Shown here piece after piece: positions 9,572-16,889 of a stretch of DNA of 64,000 nt. The translations under genes and the position numbers were made by a program. How positions within the stretch are numbered: position 1 is the first letter of the stretch; every line of letters begins with the position of its first letter. Source of the stretch: Oscillospiraceae bacterium (GTDB lineage: Bacteria > Bacillota > Clostridia > Oscillospirales > Oscillospiraceae); NCBI GenBank assembly GCA_017406005.1, contig JAFQZI010000026.1:1-64000 (forward strand), read 5' to 3'. The notes under the pieces were generated by a model. That model saw nothing but the letters and a program-made list of their open reading frames with translations. It was not told the DNA's origin and did no database searches.

Positions 9572-10459
9572 TCAATACCGGTTGATATCGATCACAACCA
9601 GTTCAGGAGTGTTGTTGATCCGCGGCGGAAAGGGCTTTGAGTCACCGAGCCCCGCACTGATGATCAGGGTTTGTTGATTGTCCAGAATGTATTTTCCCGC
9701 GGTGAATTTTGGGAAAAAGCCTTCTTCATCCGAAAATAATCCACCAAAGAAAGGAAAATTCACGATTCCACCGTGCACATGTCCCGCAATTCCCAGATCA
9801 AAACCATATCCGGACAGCTGCGAGTCGAAGAGGATCGGAATATGGGCCATAAGTATGCTGTAAGCGGAAGGATCGATGTCAGCTTTATCCATGAATTCCC
9901 GCCCGCCGTATTCTTCAAATCCATAAGCTGTGCCTTCCACACCGATCAGTTGAATGGTATCCTTACCGATCCGGATCTTTTTAAGAGAATTGCGCAGCAG
10001 CTTCAGCCCGGCGTTTTCGAACTTTTCAGGTAAATCCTTGTCGTTTCCATAATAGATGCGTTCGCTCTCGTGGTTACCCAGGACTCCGTAACAAGGCGCG
10101 ATCTCGGTTAATGCTGAAACAAGATTCAGCATGGGCTGGTAGTCGTCCTCTTCCCGGATAACCATGTCACCGGGGAAAAGGATGAGATCGGGCTTTAAGG
10201 CGCGAAGATCGGAAATCAGCACTTCATTGTTTTCTCCATATTCCCGGTCGTGAATATCGGCGATGACCGCGATCCGGATATTATCGCTGACTTTTTTTGA
10301 AGTTTCCTGATAGAAACTTATTATATAGTGTGTTTTTGTATACAGGCTATAATAGTAAACAGCTATGCCGATGATAAGCGCCAAAATGAGCAAAACAGCC
10401 AAAATGCGAAGCAGTGCTCTTAGAAAACCATGTTTTTTCTTTGCTGTCTCTTTTTTCAT
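9572..10459 (-). CDS. Membrane-anchored calcineurin-like metallophosphoesterase
   Basis: A 295-aa protein with an N-terminal helix (about residues 11-33) and then the metallophosphoesterase motifs in order: D-x-H in VIADIHDREYG, GD in ILFPGDMV, GNHES, a histidine in LMAHIPILFD, and GHVHGG. These are the dinuclear-metal ligands of the YkuE-like family. The catalytic part should face outward, judging from the basic N-terminus and single anchor, but that is inference. It is the first gene after the promoter at 10661-10689 and heads the polysaccharide operon, so it may trim a phosphodiester of the polymer or of a lipid-linked intermediate. The Shine-Dalgarno match is weak (GGGAG about 12 nt upstream). 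Confidence 0.85.
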   Translation of the reverse strand: MKKETAKKKHGFLRALLRILAVLLILALIIGIAVYYYSLYTKTHYIISFYQETSKKVSDNIRIAVIADIHDREYGENNEVLISDLRALKPDLILFPGDMVIREEDDYQPMLNLVSALTEIAPCYGVLGNHESERIYYGNDKDLPEKFENAGLKLLRNSLKKIRIGKDTIQLIGVEGTAYGFEEYGGREFMDKADIDPSAYSILMAHIPILFDSQLSGYGFDLGIAGHVHGGIVNFPFFGGLFSDEEGFFPKFTAGKYILDNQQTLIISAGLGDSKPFPPRINNTPELVVIDINRY

Positions 10460-10490
10460 AGCTTAATTAACTCCCGATTTACATCTGATA

Positions 10491-10592
10491 CTATTGCCAT
10501 ATTTCTCTCCGTTTGCCCTCATAGTTTTGTCTACAGACAAACCCCTGTTGTTTGATCCAGGCAACTGAAACCTGGTCTGTCAAAGGGTTCAT
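10491..10592 (-). CDS. Possible 33-aa leader peptide or gene remnant
   Basis: In the leader of the polysaccharide operon there is an ATG-started frame of 33 codons beginning MNPLTDQVSVAWIKQQGF and ending in TAG. The frame stays open upstream of the ATG for 12 codons without a stop, and its amino-acid composition looks protein-like. No ribosome-binding site stands at a proper distance from the ATG. It may be a leader peptide, the end of a decayed gene, or chance. I do not recognise a family. Confidence 0.2.
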   Translation of the reverse strand: MNPLTDQVSVAWIKQQGFVCRQNYEGKRREIWQ

Positions 10593-10660
10593 TTCAGCTG
10601 AGAGCGGGATGTCTCCGTTTTCCTACATTTATGTATCATTTCGATGTGATTATTTAAAAT

Positions 10661-10689
10661 ATTTTATCACTGTTCGAAGGTCTTGGCAA
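10661..10689 (-). promoter_or_regulatory. Promoter of the polysaccharide operon
   Basis: On the minus strand a TTGCCA -35 box (10689-10684) and a TAAAAT -10 box (10666-10661) are separated by 17 nt. The predicted transcript would start near 10654, leaving a leader of about 195 nt before the metallophosphoesterase. An AT-rich palindrome at 10646-10670 overlaps the -10 box and start site and could be an operator. Confidence 0.55.
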
Positions 10690-10777
10690 GCACCTGACTA
10701 AGTAATTCCTCGGGATAACGTTTTCGGGGAAAGCAATTACATAATCGAGAGAAACAGTGAAAATATACTTGAAGATT

Positions 10778-10799
10778 TAGCCGGTTAACCCGGCTTTTT
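10778..10799 (+). terminator. Short GC hairpin followed by T run
   Basis: AGCCGG and CCGGCT arms enclose a TTAAC loop and are followed by TTTTT on the plus strand. No plus-strand gene ends just upstream, so it may be left over from a lost gene or may insulate the downstream promoter. Confidence 0.5.
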
Positions 10800-10892
10800 C
10801 ATGATGTGATTAAGATCCCTCTTGTGTTACTATTTTTTCATATCAACTCTGTTACAAGTCCATTATTAAAAGAAAGAATTCAGGCGGATTTC

Positions 10893-10921
10893 TTGCTTTT
10901 GTGGAATATAAGGGGTATACT
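10893..10921 (+). promoter_or_regulatory. Promoter of the TIGR00300-type gene
   Basis: TTGCTT (10893-10898) and TATACT (10916-10921) are spaced by 17 nt, about 30 nt upstream of the start codon of the following gene. Confidence 0.6.
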
Positions 10922-10950
10922 TTTATAAATATGACAAAGCGAGGTAAAGC

Positions 10951-12045
10951 GTGATTATGTTCCAGATGAGACAATACCATGAGCCTGATTTTACGAATAA
11001 GATGTTAAAGGAAGCACCAGATGCTATTCTGGTCGCAGCGAAAGAAGACGGTTTCATTCCGGAAGGTTTTCATGCTATGAGCATATTCCCGGAATACTTT
11101 AAAGTGAAAGGGAAATGGTATCTGGCAAAGGAAAGCCGGATGGACTGTGTTGCAGTATTCCGTGATGAGGAAATTGCGATAACAGAGTTTCGAAATGTGA
11201 AAAAAGGGGATCTTGTTTTTTTAGGACGTACAGAGGATGGAAGCGAAGGAATATATGTTAATGCGAATGGTTTTCACTATGAGATGGAATCAGGAAATGA
11301 TGTGTTTGCTTTCAGACAAAAACGTTCACGAGAAACAGCATTTTCAAGAGACTATGATGAACTATATGAAGTACTAAAGCATGACAAGGAGAATGGGAAA
11401 ATTGTCTGGGTTATGGGACCTGCTTTCGCATTCGATCATGACGCGAGGAACGCATTTTCAAAACTAATTCAAAATGGATATGTTCACGCAGTATTAGCTG
11501 GTAATGCACTTGCGACACATGATCTGGAAGCTGCCTATTTGAATACAGCACTCGGGCAAAATATTTATACCCAGGAGTCTCAGCCGAACGGGCATTACAA
11601 CCATCTGGATACGATCAACTGTGTAAGAAATAGCGGAAGTATTGCTTCATTTCTTAAAGAAAAGCATATTGAAGACGGGATTATTTACAACTGTGAAAAG
11701 TATGGAATTCCTTATGTGCTTGCGGGATCAATTCGAGATGACGGACCGCTTCCAGGTGTTATAGGGAATGCATACGAAGCTCAGGAGAAAATGAGAGAAC
11801 AGGTCCGAGACGCAACGACGGTGCTTTGTATGGCAACAATGCTGCATTCCATCGCAGTCGGAAATATGACACCATCTTTTAGGGTCATGCCGGACGGGAC
11901 AGTAAGAGAAATCTATTTTTATTGTGTGGATATTTCTGAGTTTACTGCAAATAAACTTAGTGACCGCGGCAGCCTATCTGCCAGGGGAATTGTGACGAAT
12001 GTGCAAGACTTTATTGTTACTCTGACAAGAGGGCTGGGGCTGTAA
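10951..12045 (+). CDS. TIGR00300 family (LOR/SDH-type, ornithine cyclodeaminase-like) protein
   Basis: A 364-aa protein whose C-terminal two thirds match the archaeal/bacterial TIGR00300 or LOR/SDH-domain family. Motifs are VWVMGPAFAFDHDARNAF, VLAGNALATHDLEAAYLNTA, then VLAGSIRDDGPLPGVIGNA and MATMLHSIAVGNMTPSF, ending VDISEFTANKLSDRGS. Known members include archaeal ornithine cyclodeaminase and the C-terminal half of cyanobacterial arginine dihydrolase, so the substrate is probably an amino acid such as ornithine, using NAD. The start is GTG 10951, with GAGG 6 nt upstream; ATG 10957 is the alternative. Base composition is more AT-rich than the neighbours. The next gene, an SDR, follows at 46 nt and probably shares the transcript. 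Confidence 0.75.
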   Translation: MIMFQMRQYHEPDFTNKMLKEAPDAILVAAKEDGFIPEGFHAMSIFPEYFKVKGKWYLAKESRMDCVAVFRDEEIAITEFRNVKKGDLVFLGRTEDGSEGIYVNANGFHYEMESGNDVFAFRQKRSRETAFSRDYDELYEVLKHDKENGKIVWVMGPAFAFDHDARNAFSKLIQNGYVHAVLAGNALATHDLEAAYLNTALGQNIYTQESQPNGHYNHLDTINCVRNSGSIASFLKEKHIEDGIIYNCEKYGIPYVLAGSIRDDGPLPGVIGNAYEAQEKMREQVRDATTVLCMATMLHSIAVGNMTPSFRVMPDGTVREIYFYCVDISEFTANKLSDRGSLSARGIVTNVQDFIVTLTRGLGL

Positions 12046-12091
12046 AAATGCTGGAAAGTAAGGCGGAAATGAACGAAGCAAGGAGGTTTTT

Positions 12092-12898
12092 ATGATGAAA
12101 ACAGTCGTAATTACTGGCAGCACAAGAGGCCTTGGCTTTGAGATGGCAAAAAGATTCCGTTTAAGCGGATTGAATGTCATTATTAATGGTGTTAATCATG
12201 AACGACTAGATAAGGCCGTGACTGCTTTACATGGTGAGCCCGGGATTGGAAGTGTGGAAAGTTTTGCGGGCAGCGTCGCCTTTGATAAAGACATCGATGC
12301 TTTGCTCGCTTTCAGTACAAAGAAATTTGGAACCGTTGATATCTGGATCAACAATGCCGGTGTCAATCAGCCTATGAAGGCAATCTGGGAACTGACTCCA
12401 GATGAGATTGACTCCATTCTCGATATTGACCTCAGAGGAGCGATCCTCGGCAGCAGAGCGGCAGCCCTTCAAATGGAAAAGCAACCAGACGGCGGCTTCA
12501 TCTATAATATTGAGGGTTATGGCAGCAATGATGCCATGATGCTCGGACTGAATATGTATGGGACCAGCAAGCGTGCGGTTACGCACTTTACACAGGCATT
12601 TGCAAAGGAACTTGAGGAGCGAGGCACTAAGGTGAAGATCGGCAGACTATCACCCGGAATCATGATCACGGATTTCACCGTAAAAGCACTGGGAGGAAAG
12701 GAAAACATCGATCTGCCGGAGAAGACCAAGAAAGTCTATAATATCTTGGGCGACTATCCTGATGTCGTAGCAGCATATCTTGTCAGGGAGATTTTGTCCA
12801 ACACAAAGAATAATGCCCACATTGAATGGCTTACCACGAGGAAAGCGGCATTCCGGTTTGTGACGGCAGGCTTCAACAAGCGAAGCTTTTTTGAGTGA
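12092..12898 (+). CDS. SDR family oxidoreductase
   Basis: A 268-aa classical short-chain dehydrogenase. The cofactor loop TGSTRGLG is at residues 8-15, NNAG at 87-90, a likely catalytic serine at 145, and the catalytic pair Y156 and K160 in MYGTSK. These enzymes reduce or oxidise alcohol/ketone groups with NAD(P)H in the cytosol. An AGGAGG site lies a few nt before ATG 12092; the second ATG three bases later is also possible. It follows the TIGR00300-type gene and may act on the same metabolite. The serine is 11 residues before the tyrosine, slightly closer than usual. The substrate is unknown. Confidence 0.88.
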   Translation: MMKTVVITGSTRGLGFEMAKRFRLSGLNVIINGVNHERLDKAVTALHGEPGIGSVESFAGSVAFDKDIDALLAFSTKKFGTVDIWINNAGVNQPMKAIWELTPDEIDSILDIDLRGAILGSRAAALQMEKQPDGGFIYNIEGYGSNDAMMLGLNMYGTSKRAVTHFTQAFAKELEERGTKVKIGRLSPGIMITDFTVKALGGKENIDLPEKTKKVYNILGDYPDVVAAYLVREILSNTKNNAHIEWLTTRKAAFRFVTAGFNKRSFFE

Positions 12899-13100
12899 TA
12901 AACCTAACGATTATTCCAATAGTACAATTTCTTTGGTATGACAGCCTGAGATTAAGTGTCCATTTTTTAAATAATTTATATCTGATATATCTGATTTTAT
13001 TACGTCATATCTGAATTAATCATGTCAGAATTGATGCGTCTATTTTGAACTATTTGATACGTCAAAGCGTGATTTTGTTGGTATAATATATAGAATCAAA
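12899..13100. other. AT-rich spacer with short repeats
   Basis: No gene is visible. The motif TATCTGA occurs three times between about 12978 and 13016, and a perfect TATAAT lies at 13082-13087 on the plus strand without a good -35 box and without a plus-strand gene downstream. Confidence 0.4.
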
Positions 13101-13142
13101 AACAAAAACACCCAGATTCAAGACTGATCAAGAACCTGGGTG
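13101..13142 (-). terminator. Terminator of tRNA-Leu
   Basis: On the minus strand the arms CACCCAG (13142-13136) and CTGGGTG (13115-13109), extended by GTTC/GAAT pairing, are followed by a T-rich tail, directly after the tRNA 3' end. Confidence 0.75.
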
Positions 13143-13144
13143 AT

Positions 13145-13232
13145 TGGTGCGCGAGGCGGGACTTGAACCCGCACGCCCGGAGTGAGCACTAGAACCTGAA
13201 TCTAGCGAGTCTGCCAATTCCACCACTCGCGC
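13145..13232 (-). tRNA. tRNA-Leu (anticodon CAG)
   Basis: The 88-nt minus-strand sequence folds as a class II tRNA. Acceptor arms GCGCGAG and CTCGCGC are followed by A and an encoded CCA. The anticodon stem CTAGA/TCTAG encloses TTCAGGT, giving anticodon CAG. There is a long variable arm and a T-arm GCGGG-TTCAAGT-CCCGC. It reads CUG leucine codons. It is preceded by the ABC exporter gene 3' end and followed by a terminator. Confidence 0.96.
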
Positions 13233-13314
13233 ACGTCGAATGCTGGAATAATATACCACCGGAGACTTACCTTTGTCAAGAAAAAATTGCAGCGAAAGAA
13301 AAGTTTCTGAAGGA

Positions 13315-15171
13315 TCATGAAGTATGGGATGCTTCCATGTCAAGCACAAGGCGGAACTGGGTTTCATAGAGTTCTTTATAGATGCCGCCAAGGGCGAGAA
13401 GCTCTTCATGCGTACCCTGCTCGGCAATGACGCCTCCGTTGACAACAAGAATCCTGTCGGCTTTGAGAATTGTGGACAGGCGGTGGGCAATCACAATGCT
13501 GGTACGACCTTTCATGAGGTGGTCAAGTGCATCCTGGATGGCATTTTCCGAAATCGAGTCAAGGGCAGAAGTCGCTTCATCCAGAATCAAGATTTTCGGA
13601 TTTCTCAGAATAACACGGGCGATGGAGAGGCGCTGCTTTTCACCGCCGGAGAGTTTCAAACCACGGTTGCCCACTTCGGTGTCGTATCCGTTTGGCTGGT
13701 TGATGATAAAGTCATGAATGCTGGCGATCTTGCAGGCGTTCTCAATCTCTTCCTCAGTGGCATCTTCCCTGGCGTAAAGGAGATTCTGACGGATCGTCCC
13801 GTTGAAAAGATAGGTTTCCTGCGTTACCATGCCAATGCAGTCGCGCAGGTATTCCAGATCTATCGTCTTGACATTGTATTTTCCAATCCGTACTGCTCCT
13901 CCATTGACGTCATACAGCCTCGGCAGGAGATTCACGATTGAGGATTTCCCCGATCCCGACGGGCCCACGATCGCATACATCTTCCCGTGAGGAACGGTAA
14001 AATCGATATCCGTGAGCAGGGGCTTCTCCGGATCGTAGGAGAAGGAGACATGCACGTAGTTGATGTCGAGATTCTCAACATCCGGTTTATACCCGTTTTT
14101 CGGGTTGACAATGGGATTTATCATATCGAAATAGTCGAAGATACGGGTGAAGAGAGCGAGGGAACGGGTAAAATCCACCTGTATATTGAGGAGTGATTCC
14201 ACCGGCCTGTACAGGCGGTTGACAAGCGCAACCGTGGCGGTTATGGTACCGATTTTGAGAGTGGGATCAAGCCCTTTGATGATGAAAACGCCACCGGCAA
14301 AATAGATGAGAAGCGGCCCGACCTGTGTGAACATTCCCATGATTACACGGAACCACTGGCCGCTTCGCTGTTCCCGCATGGCAATCTGCGTGGCCTCTTC
14401 GTTGACACTGACGAATTTGTCATATTCCTCTTTCTCGCGGGTAAACAGCTTGACCAAAAGGGAACCGCTGACGCTCAGGGTCTCATTGATGAGCTGGTTC
14501 ATCTCATCATTTTTCTCCTGGCTCTCCGTAAGGAGCTGAAAACGCGTCCGTCCGACAGCTCTCGAAGGGAGAACAAGAAGCGGGATGACGATAATGCCGA
14601 TGATTGCCAGGCGCCAACTCATTGTGAAGAGCGCGACCAGCGTAGTAACAACGGTTGCGATGTTGCTGACAATACTGGAAAGGGTATTGGAAATCACGGT
14701 GCTGACCCCGCTGATATCAGTATTCATGCGGGTAATGATATCACCCTGCTTCTCTCCAGTAAAAAAGGCATGGGGCATATGCTGAAGATGATCAAACATC
14801 TGGTTCTTCATGTCAAAAATAATACGATGGGAGATCCAGGCGTTGATGTAACTCTCCAGCACGCCGATAATCTGTGAAACAGTGAGTGTTGCGAAGGCAA
14901 TCAGAATCAGTTGAATCAGATACTGAAGCGTCGTCCCTTCGGCCCCGAGCGCATCGACGATTTTACCGGTGATGATGGACGGGTACAGCCCGATGACCGC
15001 CGAGAGCAGGATGGACACAAACACAAATATAAACTGCAGCCAGTATGGTTTCAGATAGCTAAGAATACGCTTGAGAAGATCCCAGGTCACTTTGGGCATA
15101 TTGGCTTTTTCCTCTTCCGTAAGGAAGCCTCTGGCACCTCGCGGGCCAAGGCCGAATCCCGGAGCGGGCAT
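13315..15171 (-). CDS. ABC-type multidrug/lipid exporter, fused permease-ATPase
   Basis: A 618-aa half-transporter. Six membrane helices fill about residues 40-330, followed by a nucleotide-binding domain with Walker A GPSGSGKSS, Q-loop VTQETYLFN, signature LSGGEKQRLS, Walker B ILILDEATSALD and the H-loop IVIAHRLS. All catalytic residues are present, so it should hydrolyse ATP as a dimer at the membrane. The glycine-rich N-terminus (MPAPGFGLGPRGARGF) is common in Clostridial exporters of this type. The start ATG 15171 follows a GGGGGGA site by 6 nt. It has its own promoter and is divergent from the Tct operon. Substrate unknown; homodimer or partner elsewhere. Confidence 0.9.
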   Translation of the reverse strand: MPAPGFGLGPRGARGFLTEEEKANMPKVTWDLLKRILSYLKPYWLQFIFVFVSILLSAVIGLYPSIITGKIVDALGAEGTTLQYLIQLILIAFATLTVSQIIGVLESYINAWISHRIIFDMKNQMFDHLQHMPHAFFTGEKQGDIITRMNTDISGVSTVISNTLSSIVSNIATVVTTLVALFTMSWRLAIIGIIVIPLLVLPSRAVGRTRFQLLTESQEKNDEMNQLINETLSVSGSLLVKLFTREKEEYDKFVSVNEEATQIAMREQRSGQWFRVIMGMFTQVGPLLIYFAGGVFIIKGLDPTLKIGTITATVALVNRLYRPVESLLNIQVDFTRSLALFTRIFDYFDMINPIVNPKNGYKPDVENLDINYVHVSFSYDPEKPLLTDIDFTVPHGKMYAIVGPSGSGKSSIVNLLPRLYDVNGGAVRIGKYNVKTIDLEYLRDCIGMVTQETYLFNGTIRQNLLYAREDATEEEIENACKIASIHDFIINQPNGYDTEVGNRGLKLSGGEKQRLSIARVILRNPKILILDEATSALDSISENAIQDALDHLMKGRTSIVIAHRLSTILKADRILVVNGGVIAEQGTHEELLALGGIYKELYETQFRLVLDMEASHTS

Positions 15172-15201
15172 GACAATCCCCCCTGATAAATTATTGTTGT
15201 A

Positions 15202-15230
15202 ATTATAGTAGATGATGGGGTTAAAATCAA
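15202..15230 (-). promoter_or_regulatory. Promoter of the ABC exporter
   Basis: Minus-strand TTGATT (15230-15225), 17-nt spacer and TATAAT (15207-15202), about 30 nt before the start codon. Confidence 0.7.
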
Positions 15231-15261
15231 ATAAAAAATTGCGTCTGAGAAATTTACACTC

Positions 15262-15290
15262 TTGTCATATTACGGAAGTGATGGTAAAAT
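15262..15290 (+). promoter_or_regulatory. Promoter of the tctCBA operon
   Basis: TTGTCA (15262-15267), 17-nt spacer and TAAAAT (15285-15290), 48 nt before the tctC start. It is divergent from the exporter promoter. Confidence 0.65.
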
Positions 15291-15338
15291 GAATCCAAAG
15301 TCTGTAACCAGACATAATTTAGAAAGGACAGAAAGACC

Positions 15339-16301
15339 ATGAAAAAAATTCTTGCACTCGCCCTTGCACTCTGCCTTGTTTTTGCACTGGCAGCTGCAGC
15401 ATCCGCTGACTGGGCACCTAACGGCCCTGTTTCCATTATCGTTTCCTACAAGGCCGGTTCCGGTACCGACAACACGGCCCGTATCCTCGCAAAGTATGCT
15501 GAAAAATATGTAGGCCAGACGCTTGTTATTGAGAATATTGAAGGCGGTTCCGGCTCTATCGGCTGGTCTAATCTGGCAGCAGCAGATCCCGACGGCCAGA
15601 CCATCGGGTTTATCAATCTCCCGAACTTCAGCAGTTCCATCGTCAACGAGATGGGAACCTACACAGTTGACAGCTTTGCAGCCATCTGCAACCACGTCAC
15701 CGAGACTTCCATTGTCGTTGTCCGTGCTGATGATGATCGTTTCACCGATCTCCAGTCTCTTGTAGACTATGCCAAGGAAGAAGACTTCAGAGTCAAGGCT
15801 TCCACCAACGGCCCACAGGCATCTAACCATATCGGTGCACAGGCTTTTGCAAATTCTGCTGAATTCTTCTACATTGACATCCCGCAGGGGGGCACAGCTG
15901 ACCAGCTTCTCAGCCTCCGCGGCGCTGAGGCTGACTTTGCAGTTGTAAAACTCGCTGACATCGCCGGCCAGGAGTCCGAATACAGCATCCTTGCCGTGTT
16001 CAATGATGAGCGTCTCCCCGAGCTTCCCGATGTTCCGACCCTGAAAGAACTCGGCTATTATGACAGCTGGCTCGGTTCTTCCCGCTGCCTGGTTGCACCT
16101 GCCGGTGTGAGCGAAGAAGTTGTTGCATTCTATGAGGCTGCCTTCAAAGCGGCTATGGAAGACCCCGAGTATCTGGAAGCTGCGGAGCAGGCCGGTATGG
16201 CCACAGATTTCAAGGATGCCGAAGCAACGGCTGCCCTGATTGCACAGCAGCAGGAGTTTGCCGAGAGTCTGGCAGAAGGCTTCTGGTACGAGGATTATTA
16301 A
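15339..16301 (+). CDS. tctC: TctC-type tripartite tricarboxylate transporter solute-binding protein
   Basis: A 320-aa exported binding protein. A signal peptide (about residues 1-23, ending AAAASA) has no lipobox cysteine. The mature part begins DWAPNGPVSIIVSYKAGSGTDNTAR, which matches the ligand-binding start of the TctC/BugT family, where the P-x-G-x-G-x-D region contacts the carboxylate. It should capture a di- or tricarboxylate outside the membrane and deliver it to TctA/TctB. In a Gram-positive cell a non-lipidated binding protein would need retention by another route, which is odd. It is followed by an attenuator hairpin, in line with higher expression than the membrane subunits. Confidence 0.9.
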   Translation: MKKILALALALCLVFALAAAASADWAPNGPVSIIVSYKAGSGTDNTARILAKYAEKYVGQTLVIENIEGGSGSIGWSNLAAADPDGQTIGFINLPNFSSSIVNEMGTYTVDSFAAICNHVTETSIVVVRADDDRFTDLQSLVDYAKEEDFRVKASTNGPQASNHIGAQAFANSAEFFYIDIPQGGTADQLLSLRGAEADFAVVKLADIAGQESEYSILAVFNDERLPELPDVPTLKELGYYDSWLGSSRCLVAPAGVSEEVVAFYEAAFKAAMEDPEYLEAAEQAGMATDFKDAEATAALIAQQQEFAESLAEGFWYEDY

Positions 16302-16345
16302 TCCCTCGCAAGTAATTTTATCGGTTTCTTAACACTAATTTTCAG

Positions 16346-16370
16346 AAAGGGCAGGTTTTTCCTGCCCTTT
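16346..16370 (+). terminator. Attenuator hairpin between tctC and tctB
   Basis: Perfect 10-bp arms (AAAGGGCAGG and CCTGCCCTTT) enclose TTTTT. Only a short pyrimidine tail follows, so it may stabilise the tctC message or partly terminate. Confidence 0.6.
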
Positions 16371-16406
16371 CCTTGAAACGCAGGCGATGAAAGGAGGGGT
16401 TACCCC

Positions 16407-16871
16407 TTGAAAATGAAAAAAACAGACATAGGCGTCGTCGTGTTTATGTATGCCGTCTGTGGCTTTTTCTATTATCATATGACCAAGCTGAAGGCATCCA
16501 GCCAGACCTATCCGCGATTTACCATTATTCTTCTCTTCGGGCTTACGACGCTTTACCTGATTCAGATGCTTGTTGCAGCAAAGAAATACGGCGTCGAGAG
16601 CGGGGCTGATGAAGTATTTAAAGATTTTCAACCGGCTCAGTTTTTTGTATGCCTGTTTGCAACGATCCTTTATCTGGTGGCGATTTACTTCTTTGGCTTC
16701 TATATTCCGACAGTTGTCTTTATGGCGGCTGTGCTGCTCTATCTGAAGGTTCCTCCTCTCTATGCAGCCATCGCGATAGTTGTGATTGTCGGGCTGATCT
16801 ACTTTGCTTTCCAGAAGTTCCTTGGTGTAAAGCTCCCCGTCGGCACAGTTATGAAAGCCCTGAACAAGTGA
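16407..16871 (+). CDS. tctB: TctB-type small membrane subunit of the tricarboxylate transporter
   Basis: About 152-154 aa with four predicted membrane helices (about residues 8-25, 40-57, 80-100, 115-140). Its size, topology and position between tctC and tctA fit TctB, which has weak sequence conservation; the name rests largely on context. The start may be TTG 16407, which has GGAGG 9 nt upstream, or ATG 16413 at a spacing of 15. A small GGGG-TTA-CCCC hairpin at 16396-16406 overlaps the ribosome-binding site and could lower translation. The gene ends 18 nt before tctA. Confidence 0.8.
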   Translation: MKMKKTDIGVVVFMYAVCGFFYYHMTKLKASSQTYPRFTIILLFGLTTLYLIQMLVAAKKYGVESGADEVFKDFQPAQFFVCLFATILYLVAIYFFGFYIPTVVFMAAVLLYLKVPPLYAAIAIVVIVGLIYFAFQKFLGVKLPVGTVMKALNK

Positions 16872-16889
16872 TGGGAGGAATTGAGAACT

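Larger units (their letters stand above)
10460..10950. other. Structured intergenic/leader region
   Basis: This 491-nt stretch has no convincing gene. It contains the minus-strand operon promoter (10661-10689), a leader of about 195 nt with two hairpins on the minus strand (10557-10575 with CCAGG arms; 10524-10542 with GTTTGTC-type arms), an AT-rich inverted repeat GTGAT...ATCAC at 10646-10670, a plus-strand terminator-like hairpin at 10778-10799, and the plus-strand promoter at 10893-10921. Confidence 0.6.

Noticed and set aside
10540-10620. Segments reminiscent of a TPP riboswitch (CTGAGAG and ACCCTTTGA)
   Set aside because: The two pieces are on opposite strands and the order and spacing do not fit the TPP fold; the downstream gene is not a thiamin gene.
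12978-13016. Possible CRISPR-like repeats (TATCTGA copies)
   Set aside because: The repeats are only 7 nt, irregularly spaced and few; no cas genes occur.
13145-13232. tRNA-Leu as an integration site for the 10951-12898 segment
   Set aside because: I found no second copy of the tRNA 3' end and no integrase. The different composition of the segment remains, but attachment-site evidence is lacking.
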